In this document: positions 23,131 through 33,409 of the stretch, in pieces
Layout of the letters: each line of letters begins with the position of its first letter
Position numbering within the stretch: the stretch's first letter is position 1
Origin: Sphaerisporangium album
GTDB lineage: Bacteria; Actinomycetota; Actinomycetes; Streptosporangiales; Streptosporangiaceae
Assembly: GCF_003323745.1 (NCBI RefSeq)
Contig: NZ_QOIL01000021.1
Coordinates: forward strand, 117,764 to 181,763
Direction: 5' to 3'
Length of the DNA stretch: 64,000 nucleotides
Program-made: the position numbers and the translations under genes
The notes under the pieces: model-generated
The model's database searches: none
What the model saw: the letters and a program-made list of their open reading frames with translations, nothing else
Told to the model about the DNA's origin: nothing

Positions 23131-26025
23131 CTAGGAGGGGGAACAGCCTGACCGGTAGGCCAGGCCGGAGACGTGCTGGGTCCACTCGCCGGGGCTCAGC
23201 GCACGGCCGGCGATGGCGCACCCGCGCTCGCGCGGATGTGCCAGCACACCGTCCAGCGCCTCCGCGTTCCAAAGCATCAGGCCGTCCGAGGAGCCGGTCA
23301 CCAGGCTGCGGCCGTCCGGCGTGAAGAGGTGAGGCGGGAACATGTGGCGCGAGCCGGTCAAGGTCGGGACGCGGCGCGGCGTTGCGGGGTCGCTGACCAC
23401 GTAGAACAGCGCTGACTCGTCACGCCCCCACGGGTCGACGGCAGTGGGAAGCTCGGTATAGCGCCTGCTTCGCCACCGGATGGCCTCGGTGCCCACGACC
23501 AGGACGTCGCCGCGCGGGTTGAAGGACAGCGCGTCGACCGTGTTCGGCGTAGAGAGCAAGGCGGTACGCGTGGGCCTCCGGGGATCGCTCAGGCTCCACA
23601 CCGCCACCTGGTTGCCGGGGAGGCTCACCGCGAGCAGCCGCCGGGCGCCCCGCCCGCCGAACGCCACGGCCAGCGGGGGTTTCCCGATGGGCACATCTAT
23701 GCGGCGAGGCGCGGCCGGATCGGTCACGTCCCACAAGGACATCGGCCCTTCCGAACCCCACGTGGCCAGCAACCCGCCGGCCGTGTCGAGGACCACCTCG
23801 GAGCTCTGGGTGCCTGGCAGCGCGGCCAGCCGCCGGGGCCGTGCGACGTCGCTGACGTCCCAGAGGGTCACCGTGCCGCTCTCTTCGGTCACGGCGAGCA
23901 CGTTCGCGTGTGGATGGAAGGCGATGGACGACTGCGCCGGCTCCCTGGAGGCCCGGAGCGGTAGGCCGCTTGCTCGCCGCGGGGCCGCGGGGTCGTGTAC
24001 GTCCCACAACGTGAGATTGTTCCCGTCATCCTGCGTCACCACGGCCAGGAGCGAGCCGTCTGCGTTGAGGGCCAGCGCGGCCGTGTAGCCGTCCGGACGC
24101 ACCATGCCGAGCTTGCGTGGAAGCCGGCGCGGATCCCACACATGTACCTCCTCCCCGAGGTTCGTCGCCAGCGAGGAGCCAGTGGAGCTTACGGCGACGT
24201 GGTGCCAGTCGCCGGGGATCTCCAGGCGCGGGCGCGGCGCCGCGGTGTCGGTCAGGACGACCAGGCGCACCGCTCCGTCGTCGCCGCCAACGGCGAGCAG
24301 TCCGCCGTCAGGAGCAAAGCAGAGTTCCGTTACCGCGGTGGGAAAGGGGAGAACGCTCTGTCGCACGGTGCCCGCCCAGACTACGACCGCGCTGCCGCCG
24401 CTGCCTCCCGTGACCATTCTCTGCCCATCGGGGCTGAAGGCCACCTGATCGACGGAGTTGGTGAGCATCCCCGACCGACCGACGAGACGTGGCCTGGCTT
24501 TGACGGAGACGTCCCAGATCGTGACTGGATCGACGCCGACGGGCAAGCGCAGGGCACCTGTGATCGCCAGCGACCGGCCATCCGGGGAGAAGGCCACCTT
24601 CCTGGGTATCAAGGGCTCCTGCCTGATCGTTGCCGCCAGATGCGGGTGTTCGGGCCTGGTCAGGTCCCAGAGCCTCACAGCCATGTCCACACTGGCCGTG
24701 GCCAGCAGCTTCTCGTCCGGTGAGAATGCGAGCGCTAAGATGGTCTCGCCGCGCCCGCCGAGCACCGCTAAGCGGCGAGGTCGCTTCGGGTCGTGCAGAT
24801 CCCACAATGTCGCCCGCCCACCCGAGCCGCCCGCCGCCAGGATCGCGGTACGTGCGCCGAAGGACACCGAGTTGACCGCTCCCGGCTCACGCAGCCCGGC
24901 TTTCTGCCGTGCCTCGCGCGTGTCCCAGATGACGATCTGCCCCTGCTCGTCCGCGGCCACCAGGGTCGAGTCCCGGCCGGCGAACGTCAGCGAGGTCACA
25001 TCGCCGCGGTGCCCGTGCAGAGTGGCGACGCGCCTGGGCATCGCCGGATCCCGGACGTCCCACAGGTGGACGGCCGAGTCCGCGCCTCCCGTCGCAACCG
25101 TGTCACCGGACGGGGCGAAGGCCACTGCGGTCACGCGGCCCTGATGGGCCGGGATCGGCGTGGGCAGCCCGCTGTTCAGCGTGGCGGCGGTCAGCGCGCC
25201 CGTCGCCTCGTCGCGTACGGTGCCGCCCTCAGGCGCCAGGGCGTAGGCGGCGAGGTCCATCCTGAGCGCCGTCTCGGGGTCGCTGCCCCTCAAGAGGTCG
25301 GCCTCCGCGATCAGTCTTCTCACGGATGCGTCTCGCAGATTGTCGAGTGCCTCGGCAGTACGGACGGCCGCGATCACCGCGGCCACTGTGGTGGAGACGA
25401 AGAGGAGGCTGAGCGCCGCGATGACCGCGGTCACCACCCGACGGGTCTTGCGATGTTGCCGGACGTCGTCGCCGTCGATCTCATCGGGGTCTCTCCCGTG
25501 CACGGCGGCGGCCAGCTGCACGATGCTCTGGCGAAATCGTGGGTTACGCAGGTCCATCTGGGCTTCCTGGCGTGCCCATGTGAGGTCGACATGGAGGGGC
25601 TCGTGCCGGAAAGCGCCAAGGAGGATGGGCGGGAGGGCCGTCGACCGCCCACCGTCGAAGTCGCCGCGAGACTCGTCCCAGACGAGTCTGCCATCGGTCA
25701 CCACAAGGAGCATGCCCTCCGGTGTCTTGTGGTCGAGCCAGAAGCGGATCTCCCTGCTCACCCAGGGGGATTCCGCCGCCTGCGGCGACGCGAACACGAT
25801 CAGGTATCTGGAGGCGAGGAGGGCACGCTCGATCGAGGGCCCTAGTCCCGGACTGGCGGCCAGGCTCGACTCGTCGCGGAACACGCGCATCGCGCGGAGG
25901 CGGTACCAGGGCCGGGCCAGATGGTGAAGTCCGTCCCGGACTGCTGCCGCGAGCACGGCGTCGGGAATCCGGGTGTAGGAGAGGAAGGCGTCGAAATCGG
26001 GCCTCTCCGTCCTCTCGTCCGTCAC
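23131..26025 (-). CDS. TIR domain - transmembrane - WD40 repeat protein
   Basis: 964 residues from GTG 26025 (VTDERTERPDFDAFLSYT). Residues 10-150 are a TIR domain: FDAFLSYTRIP, a box-2-like FRDESSLAAS and ESPWVSREIRFWL, where Glu92 sits in the position of the catalytic Glu of NAD-cleaving TIRs. A linker is followed by one membrane segment (about 197-221, VVTAVIAALSLLFVSTTVAAV). Residues about 290-960 hold some 13-14 WD40 blades (for example VTAVAFAPSGDTVATGG, HLWDVRDPAMPRR), enough for two propellers. TIR, TM and WD40 are a known actinobacterial combination; similar proteins are suspected in signalling or phage defence. Upstream starts are possible but the encoded residues are not TIR-like. 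No partner gene is adjacent. Confidence 0.85.
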   Translation of the reverse strand: MTDERTERPDFDAFLSYTRIPDAVLAAAVRDGLHHLARPWYRLRAMRVFRDESSLAASPGLGPSIERALLASRYLIVFASPQAAESPWVSREIRFWLDHKTPEGMLLVVTDGRLVWDESRGDFDGGRSTALPPILLGAFRHEPLHVDLTWARQEAQMDLRNPRFRQSIVQLAAAVHGRDPDEIDGDDVRQHRKTRRVVTAVIAALSLLFVSTTVAAVIAAVRTAEALDNLRDASVRRLIAEADLLRGSDPETALRMDLAAYALAPEGGTVRDEATGALTAATLNSGLPTPIPAHQGRVTAVAFAPSGDTVATGGADSAVHLWDVRDPAMPRRVATLHGHRGDVTSLTFAGRDSTLVAADEQGQIVIWDTREARQKAGLREPGAVNSVSFGARTAILAAGGSGGRATLWDLHDPKRPRRLAVLGGRGETILALAFSPDEKLLATASVDMAVRLWDLTRPEHPHLAATIRQEPLIPRKVAFSPDGRSLAITGALRLPVGVDPVTIWDVSVKARPRLVGRSGMLTNSVDQVAFSPDGQRMVTGGSGGSAVVVWAGTVRQSVLPFPTAVTELCFAPDGGLLAVGGDDGAVRLVVLTDTAAPRPRLEIPGDWHHVAVSSTGSSLATNLGEEVHVWDPRRLPRKLGMVRPDGYTAALALNADGSLLAVVTQDDGNNLTLWDVHDPAAPRRASGLPLRASREPAQSSIAFHPHANVLAVTEESGTVTLWDVSDVARPRRLAALPGTQSSEVVLDTAGGLLATWGSEGPMSLWDVTDPAAPRRIDVPIGKPPLAVAFGGRGARRLLAVSLPGNQVAVWSLSDPRRPTRTALLSTPNTVDALSFNPRGDVLVVGTEAIRWRSRRYTELPTAVDPWGRDESALFYVVSDPATPRRVPTLTGSRHMFPPHLFTPDGRSLVTGSSDGLMLWNAEALDGVLAHPRERGCAIAGRALSPGEWTQHVSGLAYRSGCSPS

Positions 26026-26466
26026 AGTGGTGCGCTTGGCATCGTTTTCGGTTCGCCGGCCCCCCCGAGCCGGGCGACCCCCATGGCGTATCCGTAAATG
26101 CGCTGCCGCACTTCTCGCACTTCCTCCCGGGACACGGCGTTGAGCGGCCAAAGTGGATTCGGGTGGTCTGGTGGACTTCAAAGTCTCGCGGGTCGCGGCA
26201 AACAGGCCGTACACGTCAGACAGCGGCCGCGATCACGTGGCGACGCGTTTCCGGAGAAGTTCCCGGAGAAGTGGCATCGTCCGCGGTTTCATCACCACGG
26301 CTCGACTTTACTTGCGTGCCACCAAATTCGTCAGGTGGCGCCTTCACGAGACGAGCTCGCGCGTGCACGGGGTCGCGGGATCGGGGGCTGTCCAGCGTTG
26401 GACGTGTACCAGCCAGGCTTGGGGCTGGTGCCGGCGAGTTCGGCGGACCCGCGGCCGCGGAGGGTC
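26026..26466. other. Upstream region of the TIR-WD40 gene
   Basis: About 440 bp without a gene I can support. It should contain the promoter of the TIR-WD40 gene and the scar where the 5'-nucleotidase relic lost its N-terminus. Confidence 0.4.
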
Positions 26467-27078
<612 letters not shown>

Positions 27079-27126
27079 GTGACGCCCGACCGGCCGGGCG
27101 GATATGACGCCGGACGGCCGGGCCTG

Positions 27127-27158
27127 ATCGCCGGGCGGAACCCGTTCCGCCCGGCGAT
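27127..27158. terminator. Hairpin terminator between convergent genes
   Basis: ATCGCCGGGCGGAAC (27127-27141) and GTTCCGCCCGGCGAT (27144-27158) form a perfect 15-bp stem. It lies 50 bp after the 5'-nucleotidase relic and 200 bp beyond the end of the convergent RraA gene. Confidence 0.65.
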
Positions 27159-27364
27159 TCGCCATCCGGTCGCCTTGGGTGATCGCGCGGCCGGGCCGGG
27201 GAGGAGATACCGCGTTCGGAGCCGGGCCGGATGGCCGGGGTCGAGCTCCTGCTCCCGGTCGGCCGTGACCTGATCCAGTTGCGTCACCGCCTCGGCTGCC
27301 CTGCCTGCCGTCGCGCACGCCGACCTCGCGACCTCCGCGTTCGTCCTGTGGTCGGCAGAGGTGG

Positions 27365-27856
27365 TCACGCCGTGACGACCACGATGCCGTCGGCGTCGCT
27401 GAAGAGCATGTCGCCGGGCGAGAAGGTCACGCCGCCGAAGCTCACCGGCACGTCGACCTCGCCGGCGCCGGTCTTTGCGCTCTTGCGCGGGTTCGTGCCC
27501 AACGCCTTGACGCCCAACGGCAGGGCGGCGAGCGCGAGGGCGTCGCGGACCGCACCATGAAGGACGAGGCCGGCCCAGCCGTTCTGGACCCCGAGGCCGG
27601 CGATGACGTCGCCGACGAGGGCCGTGTGGACGGACGCGCCACCGTCGACGACCAGGACCCGTCCCTGGCCCGGCTCGCCGAGCACCTGCTTCACCAGCGC
27701 GTTGTCCTCGTGACAGCGGATGGTGCGGACCAGGCCGGCGAAGCGGGGCCGGCCGCCGTACTGTCCGAATTGGACGTCGCATGAGCGCACGTCCTCGCCG
27801 ATCTGGTCCACCAGGTCGGCCGTCCCCCACTCGCCGGACGCGAACATTTCTTGCAT
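27365..27856 (-). CDS. RraA-family protein, probable 4-hydroxy-4-methyl-2-oxoglutarate-type aldolase
   Basis: 163 residues from ATG 27856 ([21 protein letters not shown] 27847 gives 160). The RraA/DmpA fold is recognised by [19 protein letters not shown] and [14 protein letters not shown], the latter carrying the Arg-Asp pair that binds substrate and metal in HMG/CHA aldolases, and by [20 protein letters not shown]. Such enzymes split hydroxy-oxo acids to pyruvate and a 2-oxo acid, or decarboxylate oxaloacetate. The true RNase E inhibitor RraA has the same fold, but this gene stands divergently from aconitase-PrpF-PrpB genes, so a catabolic aldolase is favoured. The divergent promoter region (27857-27917) holds a GTATACA operator-like site. 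Confidence 0.78.
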   Translation of the reverse strand: MQEMFASGEWGTADLVDQIGEDVRSCDVQFGQYGGRPRFAGLVRTIRCHEDNALVKQVLGEPGQGRVLVVDGGASVHTALVGDVIAGLGVQNGWAGLVLHGAVRDALALAALPLGVKALGTNPRKSAKTGAGEVDVPVSFGGVTFSPGDMLFSDADGIVVVTA

Positions 27857-27860
27857 CTTT

Positions 27861-27873
27861 GTATACATGTATG
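27861..27873. promoter_or_regulatory. Candidate FadR-type GntR operator in the divergent promoter
   Basis: TTTGTATACATGTATGA contains the palindromes TGTATACA and ATACATGTAT, AT-rich against the GC-rich background, between the divergent RraA and aconitase genes. The same GTATACA core followed by an A/T and GT recurs at 33284-33297 before gntR. FCD-type GntR regulators often bind such short palindromes. Confidence 0.5.
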
Positions 27874-27917
27874 AAAAGCTACTGGCGCAGCATGATCCGC
27901 ACAAGGGTTGGAGAGCC

Positions 27918-30614
27918 ATGACGTCCGTTCCGGAGCGGACCTCACCCCCCGAGCAGACCTTCGACGTGCGCGGCCGGACGTACCGGCGCACCGGGCTCGA
28001 CGTACGAGCCGCCGAATGGCGGTCGCTTCCCTACTCGTTACGGGTTCTCGCCGAGGGAGCCGTACGGTGCTCCCGGCGCCGCGGCGGATCGCCGGAGGCC
28101 GTGAACGCCGTGCTTCAGCGCCGTACGGGGGCGCCGATCCCGCTCTTTCCCGCCCGCCTGCTCCTGCAGGATCTGCTCGGCGTGCCGCTGCTCGCCGACC
28201 TCGCCGCCCTGCGCGACGCCGTGGCCGACGCCGGAGGTGACCCCGCCACCGTCGACTCGCGCGTGCCGGTCGACCTCGTCATCGACCACTCGCTGCGGGT
28301 AGACGCCTGGGCCGGTGCCGGGGCGCGAGCGGTCAACCTGCGGCTGGAGCACGAGCGCAACGGCGAGCGTTTCACCTTCCTGCGGTGGTGCGAGCGGGCC
28401 TTCGCGAACCTCCGGGTGGTGCCACCCGGCAAGGGCATCATGCATCAGATCAACGTGGAGCGGCTCGCGCGCGTCGTGTGGACGGAGGACGACGGGAAGG
28501 CGCCGCCGCTGGCCTATCCGGACACGCTTCTCGGCACGGACAGCCACACCCCCATGGTCAACGGCATCGGGGTGCTCGGCTGGGGGGTCGGCGGCATCGA
28601 GGCCGAAGCCGTCATGCTGGGCCACCCGGTGACCTTCGCCATCCCCCGGGTGATCGGCGTGGAGCTGCGCGGGCGCCTGCCGCACACCAGCACGCCGACC
28701 GACCTCGCCCTCGCCGTCACCGAACTGCTCCGGCGGGTCGGTGTCGCCGGCTGCTTCGTCGAATTCTTCGGCCCGGGTCTCGAGGCGCTCGGCGCGCCCG
28801 AGCGGAGCACCATCGCCAACATGGCTCCGGAGCAGGGCGCCACGAGTTCCTTCTTCCCCGTCGACCGGCGCACCGTCGAGTTCCTGCACGCGACCGGGCG
28901 CCGCCCGGACCAGGTCGCGCTCGTCGAGGCGTACGCCCACGAGATGGGCCTGTGGTGGGAGCCCGGCGCGGCGGTCCCGGACTATGACCACGTCGTGCCG
29001 TTCGACCTGGGCGGCGTCCGGCCGAGCATCGCCGGGCCACGCCGCCCCGAAGACCGCATCGACCTGGGCGAGGCCGCCGCCGCCTTCGGCCGGCACCTCG
29101 CCGCCGAGACCGGCCGCGGCGCCCCCGCATCGGCGTCCATGAACGACGTCCACGAGTTGCGGGACGGCGCCGTGGTCATCGCCGCCATCGCCAGCTGCAC
29201 AAACACCTCCCACCCGCGCGGCATGGCCACGGCGGGACTGGTCGCCCGCAATGCCGCACGGCGGGGGCTGCGCCCGAAGCAGTGGGTGAAGACGTCGCTG
29301 ACGCCGGGCTCGCGGGTCGTCGCGTCGATGCTGGAGCGGTCCGGCCTGCAGGACGACCTGGACGCCCTCGGGTTCCACGTCGCCGGGTTCGGTTGCGCGA
29401 CCTGCAACGGCATGTCCGGGCCGCTGGACCCCTCGGTGTCGGCGGCCGTGGCCGAAGGCGACCTGGTCGCCGTCGCCGTGGTGTCGAGCAACCGCAACTT
29501 CGCCGGGCGGATCCACCCGGACGTCCGCGCCGCCTATCTCGCGTCCCCCGCTCTCGTCGTCGCGTACGCCCTGGCCGGATCCATCGCCGTCGACCTGACC
29601 AGGCAACCTCTCGGCGTCGATCCTGACGGCGGGCCGGTCCACCTGCGCGACCTCTGGCCGGCACCGGAGGAGGTGGACGCCGTGGTCGGGGAGGCGCTCC
29701 TGCCGGCCATGTTCGACGCCGACTACGCCGACCTCTTCGAAGGCGGCGAGCGGTGGCGGGCGTTGACCCTGCCGCCGCAGGCCCGATTTCCGTGGGATCC
29801 GGCGAGCACCTACATCCGCCGCCCGCCGTACTTCGACGGGCTGCCGGTCGATCCGTCTCCGCGGCGCGACATCGTCGGCGCCCGCCCGCTGGTCATCCTC
29901 GGCGACTCGGTCACGACCGACGACATCTCACCGTCCGGGGCCATCCTCGCGAACAGTGCCGCCGGCCGCTACCTGCGCGAGAGGGAAGTGGCGGCGGCGG
30001 ATTTCAACTCCTACGGCACCCGGCGAGGAAACCACGAGGTCATGGTGCGGGCGACCTTCGCCAACCCGCGGCTGCGCAACGCGATCGTGCCGGGAACCGA
30101 GGGGTCGGTCACCCGGGTCTTCCCCGAAGGCCGTGAGGCCACGGTGTTCGACGCCGCTCAGGAGTACGCCCGGCGCGGCGTGCCGCTGGTCGTCGTGGCC
30201 GGCCGCGACTATGGCTGCGGCTCCTCACGGGACACGGCCGCCAAGGGGCCCGCCCTGCTGGGCGTACGGGCCGTGATCGCGCGCAGCTTCGAGCGCATCC
30301 ACCGGTCCAACCTCGTCGGCACGGGCATCCTGCCCCTTGAGCTCCCCGAGGGCGTCGACGCCGGATCGCTGCGGCTGGACGGCTCGGAGACCTTCGATCT
30401 GCGGCTGCCGGCTGGCGGCGTGGCCCCCGGCGCGGCCGTCGAGTGCACGGTGCGCCGGGCCGACGGCGCGAGCACGAAGGTGCTCCTGCGGTGCCGGGTC
30501 GACACCGACGAGGAGGCCGACCGGCTGCGCCACGGGGGCATCCTGCCCGCCGTCTGGCGCGAGTTCGCCGGAAGCGCGCGAACCGCCGCGGAGGCGTCAT
30601 GCCCCAGCGTCTGA
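27918..30614 (+). CDS. Aconitase-family hydratase (AcnA/AcnD-like)
   Basis: 898 residues from ATG 27918 (GGAG about 8 bases upstream). Aconitase domains 1-3 show the 4Fe-4S ligands in [15 protein letters not shown] and [13 protein letters not shown], substrate segments [19 protein letters not shown] and [12 protein letters not shown], and domain 4 with [19 protein letters not shown] and [17 protein letters not shown]. The protein is cytosolic and catalyses stereospecific dehydration/rehydration of a tricarboxylate. Some positions differ from housekeeping AcnA (for example NRNFAGR instead of NRNFEGR), and it overlaps prpF, as AcnD does in methylcitrate clusters. A role for an imported or methylated tricarboxylate rather than the TCA cycle is therefore inferred. 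Confidence 0.88.
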   Translation: MTSVPERTSPPEQTFDVRGRTYRRTGLDVRAAEWRSLPYSLRVLAEGAVRCSRRRGGSPEAVNAVLQRRTGAPIPLFPARLLLQDLLGVPLLADLAALRDAVADAGGDPATVDSRVPVDLVIDHSLRVDAWAGAGARAVNLRLEHERNGERFTFLRWCERAFANLRVVPPGKGIMHQINVERLARVVWTEDDGKAPPLAYPDTLLGTDSHTPMVNGIGVLGWGVGGIEAEAVMLGHPVTFAIPRVIGVELRGRLPHTSTPTDLALAVTELLRRVGVAGCFVEFFGPGLEALGAPERSTIANMAPEQGATSSFFPVDRRTVEFLHATGRRPDQVALVEAYAHEMGLWWEPGAAVPDYDHVVPFDLGGVRPSIAGPRRPEDRIDLGEAAAAFGRHLAAETGRGAPASASMNDVHELRDGAVVIAAIASCTNTSHPRGMATAGLVARNAARRGLRPKQWVKTSLTPGSRVVASMLERSGLQDDLDALGFHVAGFGCATCNGMSGPLDPSVSAAVAEGDLVAVAVVSSNRNFAGRIHPDVRAAYLASPALVVAYALAGSIAVDLTRQPLGVDPDGGPVHLRDLWPAPEEVDAVVGEALLPAMFDADYADLFEGGERWRALTLPPQARFPWDPASTYIRRPPYFDGLPVDPSPRRDIVGARPLVILGDSVTTDDISPSGAILANSAAGRYLREREVAAADFNSYGTRRGNHEVMVRATFANPRLRNAIVPGTEGSVTRVFPEGREATVFDAAQEYARRGVPLVVVAGRDYGCGSSRDTAAKGPALLGVRAVIARSFERIHRSNLVGTGILPLELPEGVDAGSLRLDGSETFDLRLPAGGVAPGAAVECTVRRADGASTKVLLRCRVDTDEEADRLRHGGILPAVWREFAGSARTAAEASCPSV

Positions 30615-31744
30615 TCCCCGCGGTGTTCATGCGAGGTGGCACCAGCAAGGGGCTGTTCTTCCACGAGCGCGACCTGCCCGCCGATGCCGCCGCGCGTGAC
30701 ATGGTGCTGCTGCGCGCGCTCGGCAGCCCCGACCCGTACGGCCGGCAGCTCGACGGCATGGGCGGCGGCATCTCGTCACTGTCGAAGGCCGCGATCATCG
30801 CACCGCCGACCCGGCCGGACGCCGACGTGGACTACACCTTCGCCCAGATCGCGGTCGATGCGCCGATCGTGGACTACGGCGCCAACTGCGGCAATCTGTC
30901 GGCCGCGGTCGGGCCGTTCGCGGTCGACGAGGGGCTGTGCCCGCGACCCGACGGCGAGGCGCTGGTGCGTATCCACAACACCAACACCGGCAAGGTCATC
31001 CACGCCCGGTTCGCGGTCCGCGACCGCCGAGCGGTGGTCGACGGCGACCTCGCCGTTCCCGGGGTGCCGGGCACCGGATCGCCCGTACGCCTGGACTTCC
31101 TGGACCCGGCGGGCTCGCGCACCGCCGGCCTGCTGCCGACCGGCCGCCCGGTCGACGAACTGCGCGTCGGCGGCCGCGGCGTCGTGCGCGCGTCGCTCGT
31201 CGACGCCGCGAACCCGCTCGTCATCGTGGCCGCGCCGGAGGCCGGGCTCCTCGGGGTGGAACACCCGGACGAGTTGGAGGCCGACGGCGACGCCATGCGG
31301 CTGCTCGACCAGGTACGCCGCGCGGCAGGCGTCCTCATGGGGCTGGGCGCCTCGCCCGCCGACGTGCCGCTGTCGAATCCCAAGGTCGCGGTCGTGGCGC
31401 CGGCCCAGGACTTCCGTACGCTCGCCGGTGAGCTCGTCCGGGCCGCGGATCACGACCTCACCGTCCGGATGCTCTCGATGGGGCGGGCCCATCGGGCCGT
31501 CACGGTGACCGGCGCGCTGTGCCTCGGTGTGGCCGGCCGCGTCCCCGGCACCGTCGCGTTCGACCTGTTGACGGCTGTGGACGGGCCGGTTCGGCTGGGC
31601 AATCCGTCCGGCGTCGTCGTCACCGACGCGGTGATGGAGCAGCGCCCCGGCGGGCCCCACCCGGCGAGCGCCGCACTGCTGCGCACCGCGCGGCGGCTCA
31701 TGCAGGGCCAGGTCGTCGTGCCGACGCCGGAGCCGCCCCGATGA
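30599..31744 (+). CDS. prpF: PrpF-family (methylaconitate isomerase-like) protein
   Basis: 381 residues from ATG 30599, overlapping the aconitase gene by 16 bp. The PrpF family is seen in [22 protein letters not shown] (shortened key: MRGGTSKG), LGSPDPYGRQLDGMGGG, DYGANCGNLSAAVGPFAV and a mirrored second half ending near SMGRAHRAVTVTGALC. The family has a diaminopimelate-epimerase-like double fold and isomerises cis/trans or delta positions of aconitate-like acids: PrpF converts the trans-methylaconitate product of AcnD, and 4-oxalomesaconate tautomerase is a relative. Cytosolic. Tight coupling with AcnD-like and PrpB-like genes supports a shared pathway. The exact substrate cannot be read from the sequence. 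Confidence 0.88.
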   Translation: MPQRLIPAVFMRGGTSKGLFFHERDLPADAAARDMVLLRALGSPDPYGRQLDGMGGGISSLSKAAIIAPPTRPDADVDYTFAQIAVDAPIVDYGANCGNLSAAVGPFAVDEGLCPRPDGEALVRIHNTNTGKVIHARFAVRDRRAVVDGDLAVPGVPGTGSPVRLDFLDPAGSRTAGLLPTGRPVDELRVGGRGVVRASLVDAANPLVIVAAPEAGLLGVEHPDELEADGDAMRLLDQVRRAAGVLMGLGASPADVPLSNPKVAVVAPAQDFRTLAGELVRAADHDLTVRMLSMGRAHRAVTVTGALCLGVAGRVPGTVAFDLLTAVDGPVRLGNPSGVVVTDAVMEQRPGGPHPASAALLRTARRLMQGQVVVPTPEPPR

Positions 31745-32592
31745 GCACCGCGTGGCTGCGCCGGCGGATCGCGCAGGGACCGCCGCTGGTCTGCCCCGGC
31801 GCCGCCAACGCGCTCGCCGCCCGCGTCATCGAGGACTCCGGCTTCGAGGCGTGTTACGTGACCGGGGCCGGGATCGCGAACACCTACCTGGGCGCGCCCG
31901 ACCTCGGACTGGTCACGCTGACCGAGCTGGCGGGGCACGTCGCCGCGATCCGGGACGCGGTGGCGCTGCCCCTCGTGGTGGACGCGGACACCGGTTTCGG
32001 CAATCCGCTCGGGGTACAGCGCGCGGTCCGGATGCTGGAACGCGCCGGGGCCGACGCGGTGCAGATCGAGGACCAGGTCCATCCCAAGCGGTGCGGCCAC
32101 TTCGGCGGCAAGGAGGTCGTGCCGGTCGGCGAGATGGTGGCGAAGGTCCGCGCCGCCGTCGACGCCCGCCGCGACCTGCTCGTGATCGCGCGGACCGACG
32201 CGCGGGCGGTGGAGGGTTTCGACGCCGCGATCGACCGGGCGGCACGGTATGCCGAGGCGGGCGCGGACGTGACGTTCGTCGAGGCGCCCACGTCGGTCGA
32301 GGAACTGCTGGCCGTGCCGCGCCGGCTGCCCGGCGTACCGCAGGTCGCCAACCTCGTGGAGGGAGGGCGGACACCTGCCCTTCCGGTCGACCGGCTCGGG
32401 GACTTCCGCATCGTCCTGTTCGCCAACCTCGCCCTTCAGGGCGCGGTCCTCGGGATGCGGCGGGTGCTCAGCACGTTGCGGTCGACCGGGTCGCTGTCCG
32501 AGGCCGCCGCCGACGTGGCCGGCTGGGAAGAGCGGCAGCGCCTGGTGCGCAAGCCCGCGTTCGACGAGCTCGAGAAGCGGTACGAGTCCTGA
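31741..32592 (+). CDS. Isocitrate lyase / PEP mutase superfamily enzyme (PrpB-like)
   Basis: 283 residues, ATG 31741 overlapping the prpF stop (ATGA). A TIM-barrel of the ICL/PEPM family: CPGAANALAARVIEDSGF, VTGAGIANTYLGAPD, LPLVVDADTGFGNPL (Mg-binding Asp pair), QIEDQVHPKRCGHFGGKEVV (the lyase KKCGH-type loop, here KRCGH), LVIARTDARAVEGFD and FVEAPTSVEELL. The Cys in the loop is typical of 2-methylisocitrate or related lyases and oxaloacetate decarboxylase-like members. Expected products are pyruvate or glyoxylate plus a dicarboxylate. Full PrpB is about 295 residues, so length fits. Confidence 0.85.
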   Translation: MSTAWLRRRIAQGPPLVCPGAANALAARVIEDSGFEACYVTGAGIANTYLGAPDLGLVTLTELAGHVAAIRDAVALPLVVDADTGFGNPLGVQRAVRMLERAGADAVQIEDQVHPKRCGHFGGKEVVPVGEMVAKVRAAVDARRDLLVIARTDARAVEGFDAAIDRAARYAEAGADVTFVEAPTSVEELLAVPRRLPGVPQVANLVEGGRTPALPVDRLGDFRIVLFANLALQGAVLGMRRVLSTLRSTGSLSEAAADVAGWEERQRLVRKPAFDELEKRYES

Positions 32593-32595
32593 CGG

Positions 32596-33249
32596 TCACT
32601 CCAGCGGGTGGGACGTCAGCCCCTGTGTGTACGCGGCCATCACATGCGCGCGCATGAGCGCCTCGGCCGTGTCGGCGTCACGCGCGTGCAGCGCCTTGAG
32701 GATCGCCCGGTGCTCGGCGTACGCCTCGTGCCGGCGTGGCTCGATCGACGCCGTGATCGTCTGATAGCGGTGGAGGTGACCGCGCAGCTGGCGGAGCAAC
32801 TGCTCGCACCGGCGGTTGCCGGAGGCGGCGAGCAGGATCGCGTGGAACCGCCGGCCGAGGCGCAGCATCTCGGCGGGATAGTCGAGCAGGCGCCCCATCT
32901 GGTCGATGAGCGCGTCGAGGTCGGCGAGGTCGGCATCGGTCAGCCGGCCACACGCCTCCTGGGCGACGATGCCTTCGAGCGCGGCGCGTACGACGTACAG
33001 CTCGCGCATGTCCTCGGCGTCGAGCGGGGCGACCACCATCCCGCCCGTCGACAACTGGTTGACCAGGCCCTCGGCCAGCAGCATCCGCAGCGCCTCGCGC
33101 AGCGGTGTCCGGCTCACCGACAACGACGCGGCCAGCTCGGTCTCGTTGAGGCGGGTGCCCGGCGCCAGCTCGTGGCTCATGATCCAGTCGCGCAGCACGC
33201 CGTAGACCACGGTGGCGCCTGACACTCGTCCCCCGGCCCGGGTGTCCAT
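32596..33249 (-). CDS. GntR-family regulator, FadR (FCD) subfamily
   Basis: 217 residues from ATG 33249, preceded by GGAGGAGG. The N-terminal winged helix (about 10-75) reads VVYGVLRDWIMSHELAPG, TRLNETELAASLSVSRTPLR and EALRMLLAEGLV; the C-terminal FCD domain (about 85-205) has the metal/ligand helices with DLDALIDQMG, FHAILLAASGNRR and EHRAILKALHARD. Such proteins are usually repressors released by a carboxylic acid. It follows the transporter genes on the same strand and converges on the prpB-like gene with only 3 bp between their ends. A GTATACA site 35 bp upstream suggests autoregulation and control of the divergent RraA/aconitase promoter. Confidence 0.87.
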   Translation of the reverse strand: MDTRAGGRVSGATVVYGVLRDWIMSHELAPGTRLNETELAASLSVSRTPLREALRMLLAEGLVNQLSTGGMVVAPLDAEDMRELYVVRAALEGIVAQEACGRLTDADLADLDALIDQMGRLLDYPAEMLRLGRRFHAILLAASGNRRCEQLLRQLRGHLHRYQTITASIEPRRHEAYAEHRAILKALHARDADTAEALMRAHVMAAYTQGLTSHPLE

Positions 33250-33283
33250 GCCCCTCCTCCGACGGGCGTGATCGTCGCGCGTC

Positions 33284-33297
33284 GTATACAAGTCTAC
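33284..33297. promoter_or_regulatory. Second GTATACA operator-like site, upstream of gntR
   Basis: GTATACAAGTCTAC, sharing GTATACA-x-GT-x-T with the site at 27861-27873, lies 35 bp before the gntR start in the 160-bp gap after tctA. The rest of the gap holds GC-rich repeats (GGACCGGGCCC at about 33344 and 33365) and no gene. Confidence 0.48.
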
Positions 33298-33409
33298 GGA
33301 CGCACCACCTCGCTCTCCACGTCGTCGGCCCGGGCAAGATCGGACCGGGCCCGCCTTGACCGCGGGGACCGGGCCCTCCTCCTTCAGGAGCACCCCTGCG
33401 AAACGATCG

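Noticed and set aside
22949..23272. Minus-strand ORF of 107 codons before the TIR-WD40 gene end
   Set aside because: Overlaps the end of the TIR-WD40 gene, Arg-rich, no ribosome site or domain.
27365..27856. RraA as RNase E activity regulator
   Set aside because: Context with aconitase, PrpF, PrpB-like and transporter genes favours the aldolase branch of the family; the regulator function is known mainly from gammaproteobacteria.
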